The position numbers and the translations under genes were made by a program. Of a stretch of DNA of 64,000 nt, positions 40,909 to 52,876 are shown in pieces. Under the pieces are notes generated by a model. It was not told the DNA's origin, made no database searches, and saw only the letters and a program-made list of their open reading frames with translations. The stretch covers positions 17,084,465 to 17,148,464 of the forward strand of contig NC_079431.1 in NCBI RefSeq assembly GCF_026213295.1. Direction: 5' to 3'. Positions within the stretch are counted from its first letter, which is position 1, and each line of letters begins with the position of its first letter. The stretch is from Gadus chalcogrammus. Taxonomy: Eukaryota > Chordata > Actinopteri > Gadiformes > Gadidae.

Positions 40909-41501
40909 GACTGGACTGTGAACTGACCCAAAAGCCAGAAGAGATAGAAAAAAAAAACAGCCAAAATCAAGAGCGCAAAACAATCAACCAAATCAACAGA
41001 CAGTGGCTGGGTGAATTAACAAATGCGGAATCTCCCTCTACCCAGACTAGCCTACCTCACTAACCCTAATCTTCGTGTGGAGTAGCGGCGGGCTCTTTAA
41101 ACACCAAGCCAGTAACCCGGTTAAGCCCCCAGCAAGCTGGTTACTTACCTGACAGCTACGGATGTGTCCCCGAGACAACTGCTCTAACCCCATACCACAC
41201 AAAAATAACAAATCAACAAAACAAACCAACGTGGTTAAACGCTGTCCCTCACAGGGAAACTCCACAAATGCCACTCGCCCCCCAATCACGCAACCACCGC
41301 TGATCAGTTCCACCTGTGTCAATACGCAGTGCACAGGACAAAATCGACCACATGCACCAAACAACCAAAACAGATCTACCAATCAAAATGCATTTCCCCA
41401 ACACAGGGTGCGCCAAACACAGTCACTCACCTGACATGCCCCAGCCAACCGCATCCACCGAGCACCAAACACGGCCTCAAACCAACTACAGTAAAACCAT
41501 T

Positions 41502-41514
41502 GGACGAGCCCCCA
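41502..41514 (-). other. Primer-binding site, tRNA-Pro type
   Basis: Two bases after the 5' LTR end, the minus strand reads TGGGGGCTCGTCC. This equals the first 13 bases of the proline-tRNA primer site known from murine leukaemia virus and related retroelements. The following bases do not match. Confidence 0.8.
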
Positions 41515-41516
41515 CT

Positions 41517-41869
41517 TGTCACAAACCGACCGTGGCGGTTGTGGCAAAGAGGGGAGACGCACACAATTGAATGAGTTTAACAAAGAGATGTATTATAATC
41601 AAGTGACTATAACATAACATAAGGTATGGTGTGTGTATTCAATCTAGTCAGTGATGTAAGTGTGTGTGTACGTAAAAGTGTATGGGTGTAGTGTTGTCAG
41701 GTGTAAGCATACCTAGGATACAACAAAACAAAAAGACCAAAGGAACAAACAATAAGGGGTGTCTCCCAAACGAGAACCACCCTGACACTGGGCTCACAGG
41801 TCTACTTAAATAAGCCCAGCTCAGGTGTTGTACTGAGCTCGTTAAGCTCCCCTCGTTAGGGTCGTGACA
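41517..41869 (-). repeat. 5' LTR of inner element
   Basis: A 353-bp direct repeat of 37890-38239, with termini TGTCAC and GTGACA. It contains the same TAACATAACATAA and GTGTGTGTACGTAAAAGTG words. Confidence 0.93.
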
Positions 41870-42060
41870 CTACCCAGCGCACAGGTTGGAGTTCCTGGCG
41901 CTCAAATGGACTGTCTGCGACAAGTTCAGCCATTGGCTGCGACAAGTTCAGCCATTGTCAGTCCATGTGTCCACATGGACTGACAATAATCCATTGACCT
42001 ACATTCTGAGTAAACCTAAACTCGATGCCTGCGAACAGAGATGGGTGGCTAAGCTCGGTC
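41870..42060 (+). pseudogene. Outer gypsy RNase H, second part
   Basis: The frame continues YPAHRLEFLALKWTVCDKFS HWL-, with the catalytic glutamate in EFLALKW, and on to TDNNPLTYILSKPKLDACEQ with the last aspartate. Between them is a 20-bp direct repeat (TGCGACAAGTTCAGCCATTG, twice). A perfect 16-bp inverted repeat with a 2-nt loop at 41954-41987 is also there. Both are read through in frame. After VAKLGP the sequence degrades. Confidence 0.88.
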
Positions 42061-42177
42061 CATCAAGGCAGAGAAGTCCATCAAGGCGTGAGCGTGGGCA
42101 TGAGCCAGCTGACGCTTTGAGGCTCCTAAGGCATTGGGGGAAACGTTGTCGCAAAGCGGAAGACGTACCAGTATGTT

Positions 42178-43137
42178 GTGCCGGCGGTACTGAGGGAAGA
42201 GGTCCTCAGAGGTGTGCATGATGAAGCTGGTCACCAAGGCCAGAGACGGACCCTTTACCTCTCTAGACAGAGATTCTACTGGCACGGCAGGGAGGGAGAT
42301 GTGAAGGAATATGTACAGTGCTGTCTCCGCTGTGTATTTAGCAAGTCTCCTGAGTCGGAGGGCAGGGCGCCACTCGAGAGCATAATGACATCTAGGCCTC
42401 TCGAGTTGGTTTGTATTGACTTTTGGTAGGCTGAAGATTCTTACAACAAGTCACTTGATGTGCTTGTGGATACCGACCATTTTACCAAACTGGCCCAGGC
42501 GTACCTCTGTCCAAACCAGTCAGCTAAAGCTGTCGCAAATCAACTCTGGAACAACTTCTTCTGTATATACGGCTTTCCTGAACGCATCCATTCAGACCAG
42601 GGTGCCAACTTCGAAAGCAGTCTTATGGCCGAGATGCTCATTGCCCCTGGTGTTCAGAAGTCGCGCACAACCCCGTACCACCCCATGGGCAATGGAGCTG
42701 TTGAGAGATTCAATCGCACCCGTGGCGGTATGATAAGAGCCCTGCCGCCCAAGGCCAAGAACAGGTGGCCGCAGCATCTGAAATCTTTCACCTTTGCCTA
42801 TAATGCCACAGTTCACGAAACCACAGGGTTTGCTCCGTTTCAGCTGATGTTTGGGCGGACGCCCAGGCTCCCAGTCGACCTGTTGTTTGGGTCTGTCCTT
42901 CAGGATGATCAGCTGGTGGATTATGATGCCTATGTGCAGCGACTCAGGCGTGACCTGGCAGAGGCCATAAAAATCGCTCAGACCTCCTCCACTAAACAGC
43001 AGCAGAGACAAGCTGCCTTATACAACAGGACGTTTAAGGGCGCCGTTGTGGAAGTTGGAGACAGGGTTCTTTTAGCCAACAAAGGAGAGCGTGGAAAGAG
43101 GAATTTGTACAACGGATCGGGAGAAGGTGGTCCATAG
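42178..43137 (+). pseudogene. Outer gypsy integrase
   Basis: One frame runs through, broken only by TAG at 42427-42429. The zinc-binding part is VHDEAGHQGQRRT...CCLRC (HHCC). Core catalytic residues are the aspartate of LVCIDFW, the aspartate of IHSDQGANFES and the glutamate of GNGAVERFNRTRG. TGFAPFQLMFGRTPRLPVDL and QAALYNRTFKGAVVEVGDRV follow, the normal C-terminal blocks. The single nonsense codon and a frameshift near 43100 disable it. Confidence 0.92.
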
Positions 43138-43724
43138 AAATATGTTAATGCCTGTCAACTTCTTGCCTATACCACCTGGGTATGAGGATGACGGCTCCTC
43201 TGTGAGTGGCCTTGCTACTGGTGCTACAGATGATTCCTTGCTGGATGGCGATGTGGGCTCTGCCATCCTGCTTGATTGTACACCAGAGCACAGGACTGTT
43301 TCTTGGATCTCACATCTCCCAGACTCAAATGGAGATCCGCTGGATTCTTTTTTCGGCTGACAGACCTGTCCAGACTGTCTCTTGTGGCGCACCTCTTGAT
43401 CTGGAGGAGACTGTTGACCCTCTGGCCCAGACTATCTCCTGTGACTTGCCTGTGGATACAGATGATTGGACAATTCCGCCTGACTTGACAGATGAACTTG
43501 ACTGTCCTTCGGTCCAGACTGACTTGCGACGTAACCCTGTGTCAGCACCTGATTTGCGGTCTTCTGTTGAGGTTGACCTGGCTGTAGATAGGGTACAGCA
43601 TCGTCAGCCCTCTACTGCTGGCAGTGGTATAATGCTAGGTGTGAGATCTAGATATGGGAGGGTTATTAGACCTGTAGTCAGGCTCGTCCAAAATATGCAC
43701 CAGAAAGTTCCTGCTGGGTTCTAA
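43100..43724 (+). pseudogene. Outer gypsy pol C-terminal tail
   Basis: Two overlapping frames continue after a shift. One holds REKVVHRNMLMPVNFLPIPP. The next, from about 43350, holds DRPVQTVSCGAPLDL with repeated PVQT/LAQT units and ends RSRYGRVIRPVVRLVQNM. The last motif is typical of the end of gypsy polyproteins. There is no signal peptide, no transmembrane segment and no furin site, so it is not an envelope gene. Confidence 0.7.
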
Positions 43725-44159
43725 TGTTTGTGGATCTTTTTTTTTTTCGTATATATTATAAAGTGGTGTTTTAATTTTATTTTTATTTTAGTTTATTTTT
43801 TTCTCCTCACAAGAGGTTAAGCTTTGTATGGTTACGGGAACCTGTGTGACCTAAGATATTGTGGGTCCAGGTGGTTGTCGATTTTACTGTGTAAATTATG
43901 TGGTATCAGGTAGCCTAACGTGTAAACGGGCATGTTTTTTTCCCATGGGTGTTGGAAGGTTTTGCAGCCCTTCCTCATTCTAATTCTTCAGGGATGGTCA
44001 CTGAATGGAATGCTTGATACCTGTGGTATGAACAGTACTGAATTTTTCATTTGTTTTGTTTTGTTATTCACTGTGTATTTGTTTGTTGTTTTATGTGCCT
44101 GATATGGTTTGTTTCAGGGTTTCTCACAGCACTTGTATGTTTGTTCTTTGAAAGGGCAA

Positions 44160-44180
44160 ATGGAAATCAGTGGAGGAAAA
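44160..44180 (+). other. Polypurine tract of outer element
   Basis: GGAAATCAGTGGAGGAAAA directly precedes the TGTAGCGG start of the 3' LTR. Confidence 0.6.
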
Positions 44181-44483
44181 TGTAGCGGGGTTGGTGCTTC
44201 CCACTTGCCATTGCCAGCGAGACCCTTGCGCTGGCTGTGGTCGTGGGAGTGCTAGAGCTCCCCTAGTGGAATGCGGGGGTGGTATTTTGACGTTAACTGG
44301 GCACACGTGACTTTCCTCAGTCAACGTGTACCCCGGCTGGGAGAGGCTGCCATTTTAAGGGTTCTCATCCGTGATTTTCCCTTGTTTAAAATATAACCAG
44401 GACCAGAATAAACGGCTGGTTGCCAAAGGTTTCATCGTGTCATTCACACAACGCAACGAGAGAGAGAGTACCCAACCGCTACA
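44181..44483 (+). repeat. 3' LTR of outer gypsy element
   Basis: A 303-bp LTR with perfect 8-bp inverted termini, TGTAGCGG and CCGCTACA. A TTTAAAATATAA region and AATAAA (about 44406-44411) are present as possible TATA-like and polyadenylation signals. The 185-bp duplication seen in the 5' copy is absent. Confidence 0.9.
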
Positions 44484-44559
44484 CCAGCACCCCATCACCA
44501 ATTTAAAATGTTTTGCCTGTATATATGTATGTATGTATCATGTATGCATGTCCATTTTG

Positions 44560-44772
44560 GCACCCATTGCACTCCGGACCATCCCTGGAAGGATGGATCC
44601 CCCACTCTGTGTTCCTCCTCAAGATTTCTTCCTTCCTTATTGAGGGAGTTTTTTCTTGCCCTTTTGGGGACTTGGGTCGGGAGGGTGTCATTAATATATG
44701 GCCTGTTAAGCCCTTTGAGACTGTACCGGTGATTTAGGGCTATATAAATAAAAATGAATTGAATTGAAGCAG
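44560..44772 (+). mobile_element. L2-like LINE 3' UTR
   Basis: It contains GGATGGATCCCCCACTCTGT, GATTTCTTCCTTCCTTATTG, AGCCCTTTGAGACTGTACCG, then GGGCTATATAAATAAAAATG and the (AATTG)n end. This is a widespread fish LINE 3' end. Confidence 0.75.
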
Positions 44773-45410
44773 CATTTTCTTTTAATATAATTTGTTATAC
44801 AGACTGACACACAGAATGTTCTCCTCTGGTTTTCATTCTCTTGTTCGCTTGCATATGCTTGCTCACTTTTGCTCAAACATCAAATCTGCTTGAGAAACTG
44901 TGAGGTAACCTTTTAAAAAACCAAACACTGCAGTATGTCTCAAACATCCCTTGTGCATATATTTTGTTAGCCTGGTACTTATTTGGGTCATTGTTATTTG
45001 TATTTATTTTACATTTAACCTAAACTAAATATAAATCGAACCAAGCCCCTGCAGTACATTCACATTGCAACCATCAGCTCCTCAGTCAGGTAGTCTGGTC
45101 TAGAAACATATAGAACTGCCCAAATACTTAAAGCATTTATGTACAGCCAATCATTGAATATGTGTGGCGAATGCACTCTGTAGAATAAGCCATTTTTAAA
45201 TATGTGTGTAGTATTTCATTTATGTGTGTAGTATTTCATTTATTTAGTAATTATCAATGTAATAATGTTCTATTAACCTAATCTATTAACCTACCTAAAT
45301 GTATTTCACACGCTGGAGCAGCTCCAAGGCCGCAAGGTGGAACATTTTGAATGTCAAGATATTAAAAATGTATGCATGCATGCATACACAAACAAAAACA
45401 CACGCGCACG

Positions 45411-45414
<4 letters not shown>
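44773..45414. other. AT-rich non-coding stretch
   Basis: No gene is seen. A 19-bp direct repeat, TATGTGTGTAGTATTTCAT, occurs twice in tandem at about 45201-45240. Confidence 0.5.

Positions 45415-45493
<79 letters not shown>
45415..45493 (+). repeat. (AC)n microsatellite
   Basis: AC repeat with one AAAC interruption. Confidence 0.96.
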
Positions 45494-45495
<2 letters not shown>

Positions 45496-45817
45496 ATACA
45501 CAAATATGCATGCATGCAAAACACACAGACACACACACACAAAAATATGCTTGCATTGACAAACACAGGAATTTCTGGAAATGCAAAAATATATACATAA
45601 ATAAATATATACAAACATAAATATATGCAGAGAATATTTTCATTAAGACCTGCATAACCATACATGTATATCCATCAAACATACAGCCTCGTCGCTGCAC
45701 AATTACACACCCCACTATAAAATTACCCACATAAACACACACACTCACACACAAACTTGCCTCGTTGCAAAGACGAGGACTCATACGCACAATTGAACAC
45801 TGCTATGCATGTGCGCC

Positions 45818-46048
<231 letters not shown>

Positions 46049-46463
46049 CCCAGTCTTTCCATTTCACACACGAGTGATAAGTAAGCAGAAAGTCAGGGGA
46101 AGTGCCTATGTTCCCAAACCTGAGTGGAAAGGGCAACGCTTTGCTCGTCACTTTCCCTTACAAGCCCCCCCCCCCCCCTCCCCCTCCCCCTCCCCACCGC
46201 CTAATCACAACAGCTTAGCCGGCTGCCTGGAGCCCCCCAACTCCTCCCACGAGCTGCTCGTTAAGTTCACCCTCATGAAACCGTGCAGGAAATAATGAAA
46301 TAAATATCAGACCAAGAGGAAACTGAACAACCACCAAACGCCTAACATTTTGCTTTGAAGTCATTCAGCCAGAGTGGATAGCGTTCGTAAGGTGTGATGA
46401 CTATACGCCTTGTCATTCATACGGCAGGGATTAGCAACGTGCTACGCTCACAAGAGACAGAGT

Positions 46464-46466
<3 letters not shown>

Positions 46467-46549
<83 letters not shown>

Positions 46550-46563
46550 ATGTGTGTGTGTGT
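46467..46563 (+). repeat. (GT)n microsatellite
   Basis: Nearly pure GT repeat. Confidence 0.96.
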
Positions 46564-46769
46564 GCTTCCAAGACAGCTCAGGTTAGGTATGAGGGTATTT
46601 TTGTTCCAGATGTGTTTTTTTTTTTTTCATGCACTGAAATCCCAGTGCTCACACACACTGTCAAATTCACTGTGAAACATTCAAACACAGAAACACATTA
46701 TGATGAAGGCGCTCACACACATGAGGAGACAGACAGAGAGACAGACATAGAGAAAGCGAGACAGAGAGA

Positions 46770-46773
46770 GAGC

Positions 46774-46851
<78 letters not shown>

Positions 46852-46855
46852 GAGA
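46770..46855 (+). repeat. (GA)n microsatellite
   Basis: Nearly pure GA repeat with GACA interruptions. It lies about 200 bp from the preceding (GT)n. Confidence 0.96.
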
Positions 46856-47846
46856 GGAAGAGGAAGAGTGCTTTACTGCTGAACTTTAACATCTTAAATG
46901 AAAGAATGAGAATTAATTTTGTTTTCCATGTGCTCCTGGACATGGTCCACCTTAATTGTTATTCATATTTGATTAATGTGCATTTATTTTACTCTGGCTT
47001 TGTAAACCACTTTTGCAATATTTATGTGTAAAGCACTTGAAAATTGCCACATAAATAAAGTATTACGATTAGCATTATACAATTATGTCCCTTTTCAAAA
47101 CGTGTTTCACCAGCATGAATCACTGTTAGCCATAAGATGGTTCTACAATTGTGAGAGTTATGATGGTTGTTATGGTAACACCTTTTACTGATTAATTACA
47201 TTATTTTAAGTTTGAGTTGAAAGCAGACTGGTGCCTGGCTCTAAGGTGTACGGTAATTAACCACATTTCCAAGTATTGATGCTTTCTTGCTTATTTCTTT
47301 CCAAATGATTGGTTTTACTGAAACCCAGTTGGGAATACATTTAGAACCAGTTTGTCTCCAAATGTCAGCCCATTCAAAAACGTTATTAATAATCAATACT
47401 AAATTGTTGACGCATACTACAAATGAGATTTTCAATAGTCACAGAGTCCAGTACCCAGTTGATTACATTGAGCTTAATATATGCCGTGCAAATAACTTTT
47501 GCAGCGAATAAACAAGGAAGGCCAGTCAATCCAGGAAATGTCATCACATCCTCAGCTCAGTGTTATCCCTATGGCCAAATAATACAATAAAAACCATCAT
47601 CGAAGGAGCAGTGATGGATGAGTTCTGCATACTCTGAGCGGAGAGGAGGTCATTTTGAGCAGTTTAATAGATATCCTTTATGTGACCCAACCCGAGCCCT
47701 CTCAGTGGGTTTGTGATTACTGGTTCCATGCATAACGCGTGACAGGGAAGTGTTTGTTTGTATGTCGATATGTGTATGCATAATATGCGTACGCATATAG
47801 ATATATACACATACGCATATAGATATATACACGCATACATATTATG

Positions 47847-48279
<433 letters not shown>

Positions 48280-48468
48280 AGCAGGAGAAAAGCAATCGGC
48301 GTGGTGTTGGCTAGCTTTGAGCGGCTGGCTGTAGATCTCAGAGCGGACATATTTATGTCTGAGGACCCGGCCTTTCTGTCGGCTCATCACCACAACTGCA
48401 CCAAGGCATCGCTTGCCCCAGTGCGTGTGTGTAAGAGAGGAAGAGAGAGGGGAAGAGAGGGAGTTTGT

Positions 48469-48469
<1 letters not shown>

Positions 48470-48560
<91 letters not shown>
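48470..48560 (+). repeat. (GA)n microsatellite
   Basis: Pure GA repeat of about 88 bp. Confidence 0.97.
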
Positions 48561-48561
<1 letters not shown>

Positions 48562-49088
48562 GTCCTGGCCATGCATTGAGTGGGAACTCACTGAGCCATA
48601 GACGGAGCCAGGATCATCAATATCCAATATCGGTATGAGTGATAAAATGAGCCGATGCCGATTTTTCTCTCCTAACCTCACCTTTCACCCTTTCTGGAAG
48701 AGGCGAAAGTTCTTTCAGAACTCTTTTATGTTCTGAAATCTAATGTCTATAAAAGCTGGAAATCTTCTATAACGATCATCTTGAAAGCAAGTGACTAATG
48801 TCAAGCGGCTCTCCTGCAGTCTCAATCAATTTAAAAGGAAAATAAGGCAAATATTCATATATATTAGGAGTATTCACTATCCAACATTCCAGCCTAGCTT
48901 TTTCTGCGTGTTTTAAATCACTGTATTTTCCCTTTTCAGCAGTTACAGTTCTGCCATAACTCATTGCATTGTTTCGCTCCATAGAACGCAGTCACTCATG
49001 AAGAACTAAACAAAGAGTGTTAATAGTACCAGCAATATAGAGGGTCATAGCACCTGTACTCGTAGAACAATAATTATAGTGCTTAGTA

Positions 49089-49487
49089 CTAGCCTGGCTC
49101 CGCCCGCCTAAGTACTTCCGCTCAATTTTAATTTCCCTTCAGTACTACGTCTGGGTCTGCGGTATGTTTTAGTGAGTTTTCTCCGTCCAAATTTTGGGCG
49201 TCCAATCAGCGAACCGAGTATGGCTGAGAACAATGACGTTAAAGTCAGCTCTCGTTGTCGGACATCTTCACGCACGGTGTTTGGTTTGTTTACAGCCTGC
49301 GCGCAACGTGATTCCCGGCCAAACGTTAGCGATTGGTTATGGCAGATCCAGAGTGGCACTGTGCAGATCCAATAGTTTTAAACTTCAACAGAAACCCGCC
49401 TTCAAGTGAGTAAACGTTAGTCAATTGAGTGAGTCCAGACTCTCTGTGCAAATGAAATGAAGTACGAGTCTGGCAGGACCAGGCTAA
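49089..49487. mobile_element. Small DNA transposon with GCCTGG/CCAGGC ends
   Basis: The left end is CTAGCCTGGCTCCGCCCGCC. The right end, reverse-complemented, is TTAGCCTGGTCCTGCCAGAC. Identical CTTAGTA lies directly outside both ends (49082-49088 and 49488-49494), so a 7-bp (perhaps 8-bp) target duplication is likely. The size is 399 bp. The interior is GC-rich without a transposase. Family is uncertain. Confidence 0.65.
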
Positions 49488-49628
49488 CTTAGTAGTATAC
49501 TAATACATCAGGTACAAATGCCACTCCCGTTGAAGTACAGTATATAATATACAATAAGTAGTATCATATAATATAAATATACAAGAAACGAATAGAATAC
49601 TTGCACCTTGATATGACTACGTACTCGT

Positions 49629-50141
49629 GTGTATTACCTACAAAGCACCTACAAAGCTCTCCACAACCTAGCCCCCAGTTACCTCTGCGACCTCCTCCAA
49701 GAATACACTCCCTCCCGCTCCCTCCGCTCAACCTCTGCTGGACTACTATGTATCCCCACATCACGACTCACTTCAATGGGTGCCCGGTCATTCAGCTGTT
49801 CAGCACCCAGGCTCTGGAACTCCCTCCCCCCACACATAAAACAGTCAGACACCATTACAACCTTCAAGTCACAACTCAAAACTCACCTGTTCAAACTCGC
49901 ACACAACGTCTAACTGATCACTGTTTTGATTGTTTTTTTGTTTTGTTTTGTCTTGTTTTTGTTTTATTTATTTCTTATTGCTTATGTTTATTTATTTATT
50001 TATTTATTTATTTATTTTTTCCACAATGTCTTTTTTTTTTTTTAAATATGTATGATGACTATATGCTCTGTAAGGTGACCTTGGGTGTTTTGAAAGGCGC
50101 CTCTAAATTAAATGTATTATTATTATTATTATTATTATTAG
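49629..50141 (+). mobile_element. LINE 3' end (C-terminus of ORF2 plus 3' UTR), copy 2
   Basis: The plus-strand frame has STYKALHNLAPSYLCDLLQE, YTPSRSLRSTSAGLL, PRLWNSLPPHIKQSDTITTF and KSQLKTHLFKLAHNV. This is the end of an L2/Rex-like ORF2. A T-rich 3' UTR and (ATT)n tail at about 50117-50141 follow. It extends about 110 bp further 5' than the copy at 7349. Confidence 0.88.
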
Positions 50142-50689
50142 AAAGTAAGGACATTTGGTCTAATTAGATGCAAGTTTTTAATCATTCAAGCCCTTCCTAA
50201 CATGGCTTGTCCACTAGGCGGTGAACATCCCATCTTTAGGACCCAGAGGGCGACAAGTACCCTCAAACCTCCCTTAGAATAAAAAGCCTTTCTAATCAAG
50301 TCATCTATAATATGATGGCCTGAGAGGGAAATCCACTCAGAACCTTGACAAGAGGGTTTCTGCAACAGCCTCTGATTGACCTGTCTAATATTTCAATGAT
50401 CCGCAGTCAGACAAAATTAGTTTCTCGGTACACCGGCACCTACGGCAGCCCCAACGCACAGCTGGTTTTTCCCTGACTTGTCATTTTTCCTCTCACAACA
50501 CATCAGGTTTAATAACTAATGAATCACCACTAACAAAATGTTGACCACTTATATTTAGGCACGGTGCTTTGCATGGTGTTTGGGTGTGTTTTGGGCCTTT
50601 TAAGTAAGACGTGCACACAAATGCATTTTGATAGTTTGCACTAGAGCAATACCAAGTATCCCTTCGTCTTCAGAATGTAGACATTTGTT

Positions 50690-50744
50690 CTCTCTTTATC
50701 TCTGTCTGTCTCTCTGTCTCCCTCTACCTCTCCCTCCCCTTTCC

Positions 50745-50824
<80 letters not shown>

Positions 50825-50837
50825 CTGTCTCTCTCTG

Positions 50838-50916
<79 letters not shown>

Positions 50917-50943
50917 GTCTCTCTGTCTGTCTCTCTCAGTCTC

Positions 50944-51034
<91 letters not shown>

Positions 51035-51110
51035 GTCTCCCTCTCTCTCTCTCTTTTCTCTCTCTCCGTCATTCTCTCTCAGTCTCCCTCTCTCTCTCTC
51101 CTTCTCTGAC
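50690..51110 (+). repeat. (CT)n microsatellite block
   Basis: Three pure CT blocks (about 50749-50820, 50845-50911 and 50949-51030), separated by CTGTCTGT and CCCCCTCT units, make over 400 bp of homopyrimidine. Confidence 0.96.
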
Positions 51111-51336
51111 GTAGAACTTAGGCCCACATTAAGGCATGTACGATCTCAGGCAGGATAATGATTACATATTAGGCCCCAGGTAGGTCATTTGAACATCTTA
51201 TCAAATACACAGAGACACTGCCCTGCCCTTCCGTTATCCGATCCCTTGAAATGTTAAGTGGTGTAATTTACTAGATAGAGAAACAATATGGTTCAAAGAT
51301 AAGCATGGTTCTTGAAACATAGCCTGGCTGAAGTTC

Positions 51337-51340
<4 letters not shown>

Positions 51341-51430
<90 letters not shown>

Positions 51431-51451
51431 CTGTTGCACAGTGCATTCATG

Positions 51452-51494
<43 letters not shown>

Positions 51495-51495
51495 C
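51341..51495 (+). repeat. (GT)n microsatellite, two blocks
   Basis: Pure GT at about 51341-51430 and 51456-51491, with degenerate GT-rich sequence up to about 51635. Confidence 0.96.
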
Positions 51496-51913
51496 GTCCA
51501 TTTATGGGCCTGTGCATGCGTGCATGTGCATGTTTTTGTGTGTACGTATGCGCTTGAATGTGTGTGTTCATGCGTGCAACTGAGTGTGTGTGTGTGTGTG
51601 TGTGTCTGTGTCTGTGTGCGTGCCTGCGTGTGTATGCTTCTGCACCAAAGGGTGCTGTTAATATCCTGAAAGAGTTTCCCGATACACTTTGATCGTCCAG
51701 ACTCTTTAAACATTTAATCCTAAAAAGAGGAATTTAGATTTCTTGGTCTTTATAATAAGCCCCTCCTACACCCAACTATCAAGGTCTAAGGCTGATGTTG
51801 GCATCAAGGCACACACATGCAAGATGGCCATTCAATCTGGCTCTGCTTCACCCTTGACCTCATTCTCTGTAATATGATAACTTGTGTCTGTTATTGAGTG
51901 AGCGAGAGACATG

Positions 51914-51921
51914 GAGAGAGA

Positions 51922-52015
<94 letters not shown>

Positions 52016-52100
52016 GAGAGAGACAGAGAGAGAGATAGAGAGACAGAAATGCAAGAGAGAGTGAGCTAGAGATAGAGAGAGAAAGAGAGAGAGAGAGAGT
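51914..52100 (+). repeat. (GA)n microsatellite
   Basis: GA repeat with GACA interruptions. Confidence 0.96.
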
Positions 52101-52808
52101 ATGCATAAGTCATCTCTGCATACTGTGCTTGAGTGTTGAGTGAGTGAGTGCGTGTGCATGCATGTTTGCTTGTGTGTGTCGACGGCGCACATGTGTTTGT
52201 GTGTGTGTGAGTGTGTTTCACGTGCGCATAATGGGTGCGCGGCGGCGGGTTAATCACGGTGATGTCACACGCCTGTCTCGGAGAGTGATGGCGAGAGAGC
52301 GAGCCGACGGATCAGCGGGCCGTCCACCGTGGTCGGGGAAACACTCGCACCCGGCCGCCCGAGTAATCTGCTTTCCATACGCCCGCAGGGAAACAGATTG
52401 CAGCTCAGCTCAGAGTCTGTGCTCCACCAAATACCCCCCAAGACCCACCGCACCACCCCCCCCCCCCCCCCCCCAAACTACAAACTAAATCTGAGTCAAG
52501 GGGGGATATTCTCATAATAATCACGTTCCCCCCCATTCCATCTCCCAGAGTCAACATTCAGGCAAGTTGCGTTCCGAAGAAGAGCGAACCGTGTACATAA
52601 TGGCGTGGTGAGCATCCATCCTGCTAATTACTAGTGAATCGTCCTCACGCACGCTGGATTTAGAAAGCCTTCCCTGCAGTACAGCAGAGTATAGGACTAG
52701 CTTTCAGACACAGCCTCAGTAATTGCCTTCATTGTTTCGGGCGCCGATCTTAAAACAGATGGCCCAGCCATGGCTCCTTCCCCTGGGGAGGGGAGGGGGG
52801 ATGCATGT

Positions 52809-52842
<34 letters not shown>

Positions 52843-52844
52843 TC

Positions 52845-52876
<32 letters not shown>

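Larger units (their letters stand above)
37890..41869 (-). mobile_element. SCAN-Gag LTR retrotransposon (Gmr1-like gypsy), inner element
   Basis: Its termini are TGTCAC and GTGACA, flanked by a perfect 4-bp target duplication, CTAC (37886-37889 and 41870-41873). Removing the element and one CTAC restores the RNase H frame of the outer element. Minus-strand order: LTR, tRNA-Pro-like primer site, gag with SCAN-like domain and CCHC, protease, integrase, 20-bp minisatellite, RNase H remnant, polypurine tract, LTR. The domain order with integrase upstream matches the Gmr1-like group. It is internally deleted and frameshifted. Confidence 0.92.
34984..44483 (+). mobile_element. Ty3/gypsy LTR retrotransposon (outer element), defective
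   Basis: Plus-strand order: 5' LTR, gag remnant with CCHC knuckle, start of reverse transcriptase, RNase H, integrase, C-terminal region, polypurine tract, 3' LTR. The LTR termini are TGTAGCGG and CCGCTACA. Protease and the reverse transcriptase palm are deleted. Several stops and frameshifts are present, and RNase H is split by another LTR element at 37890-41869. RNase H before integrase is the ordinary Ty3/gypsy order. A clear target duplication was not found (TCAG left, CCAG right). Confidence 0.92.

Noticed and set aside
43100..43724. Possible envelope gene after integrase of the outer gypsy element
   Set aside because: No signal peptide, transmembrane segment or cleavage site is seen. 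The frames continue the pol C-terminus and end in a typical gypsy tail motif.
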